A stretch of 64,000 nucleotides of DNA from Cornus controversa (Eukaryota > Streptophyta > Magnoliopsida > Cornales > Cornaceae), in NCBI GenBank assembly GCA_026545225.1, contig CM048849.1:8458041-8522040 (forward strand), in the 5' to 3' direction. Shown here in pieces: positions 53,146 to 64,000 of this stretch. The notes below the pieces were generated by a model. The model worked only from the letters and a program-made list of their open reading frames with translations. It searched no databases and was not told the DNA's origin. Position 1 is the stretch's first letter. Each line of letters starts with the position of its first letter. Made by a program: the position numbers and the translations under genes.

Positions 53146-55959
53146 TGTCACGCCCCAAAATCCGGACCGCCGGGACTCCCCCGGACTGACCCGAATCCCG
53201 GGTGTGAACCCGTTCATTTAAACCCCAATGAACCCCCTCATATTTCCCAATTACTGCGGAAACTAATCATACGCATGTAATTTCCTATGCGTACACTCAT
53301 CATTATCCATCCCAATGAGCCCCACATTGATCCATGCATCCATGGCATTCCATTTCCACTCTTAAATCATGAAAAATCATAAAATTCTACATTTTTAAGG
53401 TTTCTGAGACTTTGAGGCGCCTCAAACTTGAGTTTGAGTCGCCTGGAACTTCCAGAAGGGTTGAAGTCACAAAAAAAGCACTTTGAGGCGCCTCAAACTC
53501 CAGTTTAAGGCGTCTCAAAGATTTCCAGGCGCCTCAAAGTGGACTTTGAGCCGCCTCAAACTTTTCCAGGCGCCTCAAAGTGGACTTTGAGCCACCTCAA
53601 ACTTCACCAGGTCCGAAATTTTGACAGCACTCCTCAACCTGACTTCAAATGCTAATATCTCACAATCCGTAACTCCGTTTGACCTGAAATTTGGTATGGA
53701 TCATCCTCAACATGTCTAGTTTCTAACCCAATTTGAATCATCCAAAAATACCAACCATAACTCAAGTTATACACAAATTAGTGGGTGCGTGTCAGATTTC
53801 CAACCTTGCACCAAAACATGCATATCTTTCTCAATATAAATCGAAATAAGGCCCATGACCTATTAAAATGAAGCTAACACAATTCTCTTTTCATATGCAT
53901 ATGTCTCATTTGCTCCTTGAACTCAAAATGGACACTTTTGGGCATGTGTCCCCCCAATGGCTACTCTAATGCCTCAATGGCCATCAAGAATATTCACTTA
54001 ACATGCCTCTCACATTTGAAATGTAATCCCAGCTATTTTTCTCACCATCTTCACTCAACAACCCATGCATACATACTTTTCATGCTCCATTTACTCAGGA
54101 TTAACCATACAAGAAATCACAACTAAAGAGGAAAATAGTTCTATAATGCCATACATCTCCCACACATACGCTTGTCCCAAAAGATACGTATCGGTCATAT
54201 GATTTTCCAAGTTTATAGTCATTACAAGAACTCACGCATAAGGTTCAAAATATAACAAATTCTACCATGACTACAACTAGTTCATTACCGTGCCACAAGC
54301 CGGCACGGATAGCCAAATATACAAAACTAACAAGAAAAGGAGTTCTAAGACTCCGAGTCTATATCATGAATGCTCACCATCCATCACTTCCTTGTCACGT
54401 CCTGAAAATGTTAGTGTAGGGGGATGAGCAAATTCAACGGCTCAAAGATATAGGTTGTGCAATCCACTCAAGTCTACATTTCATATAATTGCATAAAGGA
54501 ATTATCAATGCACAATTTAGCTACGTGTCATGCTTCCTAGCATTCTAGTCAAAGCAATACGTTCATTTTCATGGCATGCTCATCAAACACATTTGACAAC
54601 CATAATTTCACAACACGTCTCATTTCACAAACCATCATATCTATAACATATGATACATTCAAATTCATCCACAATTCCACTTGTTTCACATAAGTCACAT
54701 TACTTCACATAGTTCAACACAAATTCACATAGTACTCGGAATTGAACTCACACGCACACCACACCCATGATATGTACCGTAGTCCCATATCTTAATTATT
54801 TTGGCTATTTCGGGCTACTAACCCGTCCGGTCACCACCCACTTGCGCAAGGTAGAGGACTTTCAACCCCAAAGAGGATGTTTTCCTCTTCTATTTTTTAT
54901 GAGTCATTCCCGAGTATTCATCACAAACACAAAACACTTCACATTCATGCACATACATTCGCACATTGGATGCATTGCACTCAATACATGCCCTATATCC
55001 ATTCTAGCATGTTATTCAACCATTCACAATGCCACAAGCATACTTTCAATTCCCAAATTTAAGCTTTTCAATAAATTCACCAAAGATTCCATAAATGCAA
55101 TATATATGATCAACTTGCACAATTTAGCAATTCATGCATTCAATGACATCTACCAACCATTTTCAATTTAAAAGACATATCTCATCTATTAGATCTAACA
55201 ATAAATTCACAAAACCTCATTTTATCATATATAACACAATTACATCAATTTTATGCTAAAAATATGAAACTAAACTTGAAATGTAAGACACAACACACAC
55301 CCCCTACCTCAAATTGGAAGAGCTTCCAATTGAAATCCCCCAAATCTCACCCAAAAGATAAACCTTCTCCAAAAATGATTTTGGACCGATCAATCTCAAG
55401 CTCTCAACGCATAGATCGTTTCTTCCTTCTTCGGCGAAATCAAACTCTCACCCAAAGCCCCTCAAAATTCATGAAGAAAGGAAGAAGATGAAGAAGCTAT
55501 ATATATATATATAAGTATAGATGCTTACACGGCTGGGAGGAGAGAGTGAGAATGGCTGAGTTCTCTTGGCTATTTATAGCCTAAATGACCTACTCATAAT
55601 TACAAGTATGCCATCACCTTTTCACTAAACCTTTCCGGGCTCATTTTCGGGGTTTCGTAACTCCGATTGACACGAAATCGATTCCGTAGCGCGTCAAATA
55701 TTTTATTTTGGTTACCCTCCAAATTTGAAGTCATTCTGAGACTTTTTGATTTTCTGGGTCCACGGGGCCCGCGACCCTAGGTTGACCGGACCCGAAAAAG
55801 TCAACTTTTGTCAAACGCTCCAAAATTTTCCCCAAATCTTAGATATGTTATCCAAACATGTATTTCACCTTTAAAACACATATAAAATCATTTAAAGTAT
55901 CAATATGACAATAAATGAAAATATAAGAAAACCGGCCAAAAATGGTCACGGTTCTTACA
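53146..55959 (-). repeat. 3' LTR of the young Ty3/gypsy element (left)
   Basis: 2,814-bp LTR starting TGTCACGCCCCAAAATCC and ending GGTCACGGTTCTTACA on the + strand. Contains a cluster of GAGGCGCCTC palindromes (53414-53610). Small open frames inside it are repeated unchanged in the other LTR and are not genes. Confidence 0.92.
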
Positions 55960-56049
55960 ACCTTCCCAACTTAAAAGGATTTCGTCCCCGAAATCAGGTC
56001 ATACCTGTAGGAAACAAGTCTGGATACTTAGAACGAACTTCCTGCTCTC

Positions 56050-59000
56050 GCTCCCAGGTAGCCTCCTCTACATTGTGGTGATGCCACAAACCTTGACCAA
56101 CGGAATGGTCTTACCCCTCAGAACTTGCTCTCTAGCATCAAGAATCTGAACTGGTCTCTCCTCATAGGTGATATCCTCATCAACCTCAACATCTACCCAA
56201 CTCAGAATATGTGATGGATCAGGTTCATATTTCCTCAACATCGAAACATGAAATACGTTGTGAACCTTTTCCAACTGTGGTGGTAAAGCCAATCTGTAGG
56301 CCACCTCACCGACACATTCAAGAATCTCGAATGGTCCAATGTACCTCGGTGATAACTTACCACTCCGCCCAAAACGCATTAATCCTTTTCGTGGTGAAAC
56401 CTTTAGGAACACATGGTCTCCCACCTCAAAGGATAACGGCCTCCGCCTCCGATTGGCATAGCTCTTTTGTCGACTCTAAGCTGTCAACAATCGTTGCCTA
56501 ATCAACTTAATCTTTTCTGTAGTCTCATGCACAATATCTGGACCTAAGGCTGCGGTCTCGCCTACTTCAGTCCAACAAACTGGAGATCTACAAGGTCTAC
56601 CGTACAATGCCTCAAATGGTGCCATCTCGATACTGGCCTGGTAGCTATTGTTGTACGCAAACTCCACAAGTGGTAAGTGGTCCTCCCAACCACCACCAAA
56701 ATCAAGAATACAAGCACGAAGCATGTCCTCTAATATCTGGATAGTACGCTCTGACTGTCCGTCTGTCTGAGGATGGAATGCTGTGCTAAAATGCAACTCG
56801 GTGTCCAACACAGTCTGAAATCCCTACCAGAATCTCGAAGTAAACTATGGATCCCTATCTGACACATTGGACACTGGAACCCCATGTAATCTCATAATCT
56901 GCTCCACATATTGCTTATTGAGCTTCCTCACATCATCATTCAGCCTCATAGGCAAAAAGTGAGCTATTTTGGTCAATCTATCCACAACAACCCAAACTGT
57001 ATCATTGCCCTTGTTTGATCTTGGAAGACTTGTCACAAAAATCCATGGTAATATGTTCCCATTTCCATTCTGCCACTGGTAATGGTTGCAACAACCCAGC
57101 TGGCTTTTGGTGTTCCGCCTTTACTTGCTGACAAGTAAGACATCTAGCCACAAACTGTGCCACATCCTTCTTCATACCTCGCCACCAATATGTGGTACAT
57201 TTTGGTCCCACCAGGGTGAACTGCAAAACGAGAATGATGAAATTCCCGTAGTACATCATCACGACACTCAGAAGGAACTGCCGTCAACCCTCTGAATCGT
57301 AGACCTCCATCGGAATGTAAGGTCCAATCTCTCACTGTCGTACCACCAACAATCTGTGAGTGAATAGACTCCAACTCACTATCCTTCTTCTGGGCTTCGA
57401 TCACCTTGCTCACAAGTATAGGTTGAGCCACCAAGCTAAACAACGTAGCTGGCTCACTCTCATCACTGAAATACAAACCCAACTCCGAGAAATCTTCCAT
57501 CATCTTCCATTCCCGAATGGCTATGCTAGCTAGAGTCCCGTGAGACTTTCTGCTCAACGCATCTGCCACCACGTTTGCTTTCCCCGGATGGTATTGCAAA
57601 TCAAAATTATAATTCTCCTTGTATTCAACCCATCGCCTTTGTCTCATGTTCAAGTCCTTTTGAGAGAAAAGGTATTTGAGACTCTTGTGATTTGAATACA
57701 CTTCAAATTTCTCACCATACAAGTAGTGTCTCCACCCTTTCAAGGCAAAGATCACTGCTGCTAACTCCAGGTCATGCGTAGGATAGTTGTGCTCGTGAGT
57801 CTTTAGTTGTCTAGACCCGTAAGCAACTACTCTATCACATTGCATCAACACACAACCTAGTCCGTTCCCCAAAGCATCACAATAAATCACATACCCTAAG
57901 CCACGCTCAGGTATCACCAAAATAGGAGCTGTGGTTAGCCGTTTCTTCAATTCACGGAAGGCTAACTCACACGCTTCGTTCCACACAAACTTCACACCCT
58001 TACGAGTGAGTCGTGTCATAGGCGCTGCAATACTAGAGAAGTCTTTCACAAACCTTCTATAGTAGCCCGCCAATCCAAGAAAACTCCGAATCTCAAAGAC
58101 ACTCTTCGGACTCTCCCAACTCATCACGGCCTCAATTTTAGATGGATCAACTGAAACTCCACCTTTTGAAACAACATGTCCAAGGAATTTCACCTCTTGG
58201 AGCCAAAACTCACACTTCTCATACTTGGCGTACAATCGGTGCTCTCTAAGGATTTGTAAAACTGTCCTTAAGTGAAACTCATGCTCCTCCTCTGAAGATG
58301 AGTACACTAGTATATCATCCACAAATACTACCACAAAAGTATCAAGGTACTCATGGAATGTGCGGTTCATCAAGTCCATAAATGCCGCCGTTGCATTAGT
58401 CAAACCGAATGGCATAACCAAGAATTCATAATGTCCATACCGCGTACGGAAAGCCGTTTTGTGGATATCCCCATCCTTTACCCTCAATTGCTAATAACCC
58501 GACCATAAGTTAATTTTTCAGAAGTAGTGAGCCCCCTTCAATTGATCAAATAGGTCATCAATCCTCGGCAATGGATACCTATTCTTGATTATCACATGAT
58601 TCAACTTTCGATAATCAATGCCCAATCTCAAGGCACCATCTTTCTTCTTAGCACACAACATCAGTGCTCCCCACGGTGGTGCACTTGGTCTAATGAAGCC
58701 TTTGGCTTTCAAATCATCCAATTTACGTTTTAATTCCACCAACTCTACCGGTGCCATCCGATATGGTGCCATAGAAATAGGCGCCGTACCGAGTATAAGA
58801 TTACTCCCGAACTCTACTTCTCTCTTAGGAGGCAAATCTGTCAAGTCCTCCGGAAAGATATCTAAGTACTCACATACCACCACCGGGTATTCCTCTCTCG
58901 ACATCTCATCTTCCTCGGCCAATAAACTAGCCAAGATAAAACTGTGTCGCTCACGACTGCTAATGCCATAACATGATGAAGCATAGAAGTCACTCTGATC

Positions 59001-59190
59001 TCCCTCAAAACAAAAGTAATCGCCCTCGGGCGTACAACTCGTCACTCTCCTTCTAAAACAATCAATGGTCGCACAAAACTCCGACAATCAATCCATCCCA
59101 AGGATGATATCAAAACTACTCATATTAAGGAGAATAAAATCAATCTCAAGTGTCCTCTCGGCTATCTCAATAGCACATTCCTAACACACT
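56050..59190 (-). pseudogene. pol-type coding region of the young Ty3/gypsy element (fossil)
   Basis: Parts from right to left on the minus strand: protease-side remains and [15 protein letters not shown]-type text (about 59090); RT with [25 protein letters not shown] and FVDDILVYS (58600-58280); RNase H with [19 protein letters not shown] (about 57740) and DALSRKS (about 57545); integrase zinc finger ending [16 protein letters not shown] (about 57100); integrase core with FHPQTDGQSERTIQ (about 56770-56730) and YNNSYQASIEMAPFEALYG; then NVFHVSMLRKYEPDPSHI and a chromodomain-like tail. Long stretches remain open, in keeping with the young age, but the whole is broken in a few places. Confidence 0.88.
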
Positions 59191-59299
59191 CTGTCAAGAA
59201 TCATTGTACCGCCCACAGGCGTATCAACACAAATAGCTCTACCCAAGGTTTCCAAATCCTTTTCAAACCAACTACCATGTTCACACGATCCACCATTGA

Positions 59300-60490
59300 A
59301 AGAAAAAAAAAATGATTTATAATAATGGCGTACCATCCTGGGCATAGTCTACAATTCAGTGCAATTGCCGAAAGAAACTACATAAATCCCGTGCACTTGT
59401 CTAAACAAGCCACATAAATAGTGCACTTGCCAAAGCAAGCCACATAAATCCTGTGCACTTGTCGAAACAAGCCACATAAACAGTGTGCAAAGCCACATAA
59501 CAATGCCCAGTTCCATAGACTATAACCCGATGGAATCCAACACCAAGTCTAGGATCTTACATCCCACTGATTTCACAATCTCATTAACCAATCAATTTTC
59601 ATCACTAATTATCCGAGAAAAGAATCACGTCTCGCTGCATCCTTCCACTCCAAGGAACTAGTTAAAAATCATATCCAAAACTTACCACACAACTTTCAAC
59701 TCATTTCATATAACCCAAACATTCCGCTTCTAGGGTCACTCCACCCTAAATGGACTATCAATACATAAAGCTCTATCCAAGGTTGACACCTCTAACCCCA
59801 TGGCAAAAAAAAAAAATCTCCTTTGTATTCAAAACACTTTAACCTCAGTCCCTTACTCGTCAATACCCAACGAGTTAACTCTATAACCACTTGGATCCAA
59901 CACATTGTAAGAGAAACGCTAATCAAAGAAAAATGTCCGGCCGGGCCATTTTTCCTCACTAGCCCAACTCCGACAACATGTCGTTCTTGTCCTCACACCT
60001 TAAGGTTCAATCAGAACCTAACTATATCCCTCTCAAACATACAAACCATCACTTATCCATTAAATCTAAAGGAATTAACTCAATTTCAAACATTCACCCC
60101 CAACTCCTCCTCCACGATGCCTAGGTGGCATGTTTCTATCAATTCAAGAAATGATTCAACACAACAAGTTTTCACATGTTTTGTGTTCAACATGATCAAC
60201 CATTTCACAACATAACCACATGCTATCATTTGTATACGTAACCTATAAACGTGCTTTACAAAACACATTTAATCACATAAACGTGTTCTCAACTCAACAA
60301 ATAACATACAATACATGTTATCACATAGCACTTAAACATATTATCATGTAAGCACATTCACATGCACATAAGTTCTCTAATTAACTATGTCATGTCTACA
60401 CGCGATTCTAGGTTAACAAACTCAAAGTTCTAATCTGTCATGAAACTACAAGTGACCCATCCATTACCCGTCGCCCCTAGGTATTCGTCC
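59300..60490. other. Non-coding part of the internal region where gag would be expected
   Basis: About 1.2 kb between the protease side and the primer site with no gag or zinc-knuckle text that I can see. It starts with short tandem units (about 59380-59500) containing GTGCACTTG and AAGCCACATAAA at ~45-bp spacing. The element may be a non-autonomous derivative that depends on relatives. Confidence 0.55.
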
Positions 60491-60509
60491 TAGTGCTCTG
60501 ATACCATTC

Positions 60510-63323
60510 TGTCACGCCCCAAAATCCGGACCGCCGGGACTCCCCCGGACTGACCCGAATCCCGGGTGTGAACCCGTTCATTTAAACCCCAATGAACCCC
60601 CTCATATTTCCCAATTACTGCGGAAACTAATCATACGCATGTAATTTCCTATGCGTACACTCATCATTATCCATCCCAATGAGCCCCACATTGATCCATG
60701 CATCCATGGCATTCCATTTCCACTCTTAAATCATGAAAAATCATAAAATTCTACATTTTTAAGGTTTCTGAGACTTTGAGGCGCCTCAAACTTGAGTTTG
60801 AGTCGCCTGGAACTTCCAGAAGGGTTGAAGTCACAAAAAAAGCACTTTGAGGCGCCTCAAACTCCAGTTTGAGGCGTCTCAAAGATTTCCAGGCGCCTCA
60901 AAGTGGACTTTGAGCCGCCTCAAACTTTTTCAGGCGCCTCAAAGTGGACTTTGAGCCACCTCAAACTTCACCAGGTCCGAAATTTTGACAGCACTCCTCA
61001 ACCTGACTTCAAATGCTAATATCTCACAATCCGTAACTCCGTTTGACCTGAAATTTGGTATGGATCATCCTCAACATGTCTAGTTTCTAACCCAATTTGA
61101 ATCATCCAAAAATACCAACCATAACTCAAGTTATACACAAATTAGTGGGTGCGTGTCAGATTTCCAACCTTGCACCAAAACATGCATATCTTTCTCAATA
61201 TAAATCGAAATAAGGCCCATGACCTATTAAAATGAAGCTAACACAATTCTCTTTTCATATGCATATGTCTCATTTGCTCCTTGAACTCAAAATGGACACT
61301 TTTGGGCATGTGTCCCCCCAATGGCTACTCTAATGCCTCAATGGCCATCAAGAATATTCACTTAACATGCCTCTCACATTTGAAATGTAATCCCAGCTAT
61401 TTTTCTCACCATCTTCACTCAACAACCCATGCATACATACTTTTCATGCTCCATTTACTCAGGATTAACCATACAAGAAATCACAACTAAAGAGGAAAAT
61501 AGTTCTATAATGCCATACATCTCCCACACATACGCTTGTCCCAAAAGATACGTATCGGTCATATGATTTTCCAAGTTTATAGTCATTACAAGAACTCACG
61601 CATAAGGTTCAAAATATAACAAATTCTACCATGACTACAACTAGTTCATTACCGTGCCACAAGCCGGCACGGATAGCCAAATATACAAAACTAACAAGAA
61701 AAGGAGTTCTAAGACTCCGAGTCTATATCATGAATGCTCACCATCCATCACTTCCTTGTCACGTCCTGAAAATGTTAGTGTAGGGGGATGAGCAAATTCA
61801 ACGGCTCAAAGATATAGGTTGTGCAATCCACTCAAGTCTACATTTCATATAATTGCATAAAGGAATTATCAATGCACAATTTAGCTACGTGTCATGCTTC
61901 CTAGCATTCTAGTCAAAGCAATACGTTCATTTTCATGGCATGCTCATCAAACACATTTGACAACCATAATTTCACAACACGTCTCATTTCACAAACCATC
62001 ATATCTATAACATATGATACATTCAAATTCATCCACAATTCCACTTGTTTCACATAAGTCACATTACTTCACATAGTTCAACACAAATTCACATAGTACT
62101 CGGAATTGAACTCACACGCACACCACACCCATGATATGTACCGTAGTCCCATATCTTAATTATTTTGGCTATTTCGGGCTACTAACCCGTCCGGTCACCA
62201 CCCACTTGCGCAAGGTAGAGGACTTTCAACCCCAAAGAGGATGTTTTCCTCTTCTATTTTTTATGAGTCATTCCCGAGTATTCATCACAAACACAAAACA
62301 CTTCACATTCATGCACATACATTCGCACATTGGATGCATTGCACTCAATACATGCCCTATATCCATTCTAGCATGTTATTCAACCATTCACAATGCCACA
62401 AGCATACTTTCAATTCCCAAATTTAAGCTTTTCAATAAATTCACCAAAGATTCCATAAATGCAATATATATGATCAACTTGCACAATTTAGCAATTCATG
62501 CATTCAATGACATCTACCAACCATTTTCAATTTAAAAGACATATCTCATCTATTAGATCTAACAATAAATTCACAAAACCTCATTTTATCATATATAACA
62601 CAATTACATCAATTTTATGCTAAAAATATGAAACTAAACTTGAAATGTAAGACACAACACACACCCCCTACCTCAAATTGGAAGAGCTTCCAATTGAAAT
62701 CCCCCAAATCTCACCCAAAAGATAAACCTTCTCCAAAAATGATTTTGGACCGATCAATCTCAAGCTCTCAACGCATAGATCGTTTCTTCCTTCTTCGGCG
62801 AAATCAAACTCTCACCCAAAGCCCCTCAAAATTCATGAAGAAAGGAAGAAGATGAAGAAGCTATATATATATATATAAGTATAGATGCTTACACGGCTGG
62901 GAGGAGAGAGTGAGAATGGCTGAGTTCTCTTGGCTATTTATAGCCTAAATGACCTACTCATAATTACAAGTATGCCATCACCTTTTCACTAAACCTTTCC
63001 GGGCTCATTTTCGGGGTTTCGTAACTCCGATTGACACGAAATCGATTCCGTAGCGCGTCAAATATTTTATTTTGGTTACCCTCCAAATTTGAAGTCATTC
63101 TGAGACTTTTTGATTTTCTGGGTCCACGGGGCCCGCGACCCTAGGTTGACCGGACCCGAAAAAGTCAACTTTTGTCAAACGCTCCAAAATTTTCCCCAAA
63201 TCTTAGATATGTTATCCAAACATGTATTTCACCTTTAAAACACATATAAAATCATTTAAAGTATCAATATGACAATAAATGAAAATATAAGAAAACCGGC
63301 CAAAAATGGTCACGGTTCTTACA
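60510..63323 (-). repeat. 5' LTR of the young Ty3/gypsy element (right)
   Basis: Same 2,814-bp length as the left LTR. By eye I found two differences, both within the GAGGCGCCTC cluster (at about 53508 versus 60872, and about 53568 versus 60931). The primer-binding site abuts it on the left, which makes it the 5' LTR in the direction of transcription. Confidence 0.9.
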
Positions 63324-63328
63324 CATAA

Positions 63329-64000
63329 TGAATAGGGACCTTGAACAAATAGTTTAGTCTCCTAATGGAGAGGTTGTTTTGAATTTCAAAAAACCTCTTA
63401 TGATGTCTAGATCATCATTTATGAGGTCTTCTCATCCTCTTTATAGGGTTTCCTTCCCTTCATCCACCAGACACTAGATTTCAGAAGATTCCTTAGCTGA
63501 TCTATCAAATTAACACAGTACTGCTGCTGAGATCCCAGAGAATATATCTCTTGATGGAGTCAGATTGTCAGAAAGAAATATTTCACATGGAGTATATCAA
63601 AGACAGAATAAGACCTCTCCGTCCAACTCTGAGAAGAATTTTTATGATGACTAAACTCATTGATAAAATTGCCATCTCATAGGAATTTAATAATCCCCAT
63701 AATGATTTATTTAGGAAATGGTATTTTAAAGCGTTCAACCAAAAATAGTTGCAAGACTTTAAAGTGGCTTATTATCATTACCTTGACCATGCAGAAAATC
63801 ATCTGTCATTTGTTGCTTAGTTCAATGTCTTTCTTAATTATCCAGGACTCAGCCAGTTGAATGTTCTGAAAAAATATGAGAAAACATGGACTACTACAGA
63901 TAATAAGATCATAAAATCTATCTATCCACCAATAGTAGCTCTTAATGTTGGCCAGAAAGAGGGACCTTCAATAGAAGCCGTAGCTTTTGCCAAACCAAAC
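63329..64000 (+). mobile_element. Endogenous pararetrovirus fossil (Caulimoviridae), right part
   Basis: Continues the pararetrovirus from the other side of the CATAA duplication and runs out of the window. The + strand keeps recognisable polyprotein text such as ISLDGVRLSERNISHGVYQR (about 63548-63607), EFNNPHNDLFRKWYFKAFN (about 63682-63738) and VGQKEGPSIEAVAFAKP (to about 63998), which looks like the region after the movement-protein domain in petuvirus-like polyproteins. Broken, with several disruptions. The capsid, protease and RT parts would lie beyond 64000 if present. Confidence 0.7.

Larger units (their letters stand above)
53146..63323 (-). mobile_element. Young Ty3/gypsy chromovirus-type LTR retrotransposon
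   Basis: Complete boundaries: LTRs 53146-55959 and 60510-63323 (2,814 bp each), TG..CA ends, target duplication CATAA at 53141-53145 and 63324-63328. Transcribed on the minus strand: primer site TGGTATCAGAGCAC (about 60493-60506, complementary to initiator tRNA-Met) beside the right LTR, and a purine stretch AAGTTGGGAAGG beside the left LTR. The internal region is 4,550 bp. By eye the LTRs differ at only about two positions, so the insertion is very recent. Parts recognised: protease-side remains, RT, RNase H, integrase, and a chromodomain-like end. No gag domain was recognised. The coding part carries a few breaks. It sits inside the pararetrovirus fossil. Confidence 0.92.

Noticed and set aside
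53917-55491. Open frames of 61-134 codons, repeated at 61281-62855
   Set aside because: They are copies of the same LTR sequence on both sides of the young Ty3/gypsy element, with no domain text. LTR noise.
58618-58971. 117-codon + strand open frame
   Set aside because: Antisense shadow of the RT-side text of the young Ty3/gypsy element.

Overview
This window is nuclear DNA of a flowering plant, almost certainly a eudicot. It is AT-rich, has spliceosomal introns and (TA)n tracts, and is mostly transposable elements around one intact host gene. That gene encodes ADP-ribosylation factor 1 (ARF1, 181 aa, + strand). Its coding exons lie between 28238 and 36572, with a likely non-coding first exon near 19365-19460. 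The species cannot be named from the sequence.

Layout. (1) 1-959: the end of a possible upstream gene and a MITE-like terminus. (2) 960-18258: two decayed Helitrons of one family, tail to tail (960-8247 on +, about 17975-9505 on -). Both carry the same captured calmodulin-like (CML) gene fragment, antisense to their RepHel gene. The second Helitron sits inside a Mutator-like TIR element (8509-18258, near-perfect 9-bp target duplication). Its CML fragment is split by a 2.24-kb element of unrecognised class (14947-17187). (3) 18259-36760: ARF1. The 5'-UTR intron (about 8.8 kb) holds a stack of insertions: a hAT-like element (20419-27928) contains a second hAT-like element (20889-27661, perfect 8-bp target duplication), which contains Ty3/gypsy relics, which contain a 751-bp TRIM (25503-26253). 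Introns 2 and 3 carry an LTR-derived block with a ~190-bp tandem array, an L1-type LINE fragment, an RTE-type LINE fragment and local duplications. (4) 36760-51750: no gene recognised. It holds MITEs, foldback elements (including a tandem dimer of a palindromic unit at about 40062-42245), a small Copia-like LTR element and two solo LTRs. (5) 51760-64000: a fossil Caulimoviridae (pararetrovirus) insertion with its tRNA-Met primer site and movement-protein region. It is split at 53141/63328 by a very young Ty3/gypsy chromovirus-type element with 2,814-bp LTRs that look almost identical.

Only ARF1 has an intact coding structure. The other coding-like stretches are relics of mobile or viral elements, or low-complexity reading frames. 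All calls rest on reading the sequence by eye. Family names come from motif recognition, and divergence or age statements are estimates.
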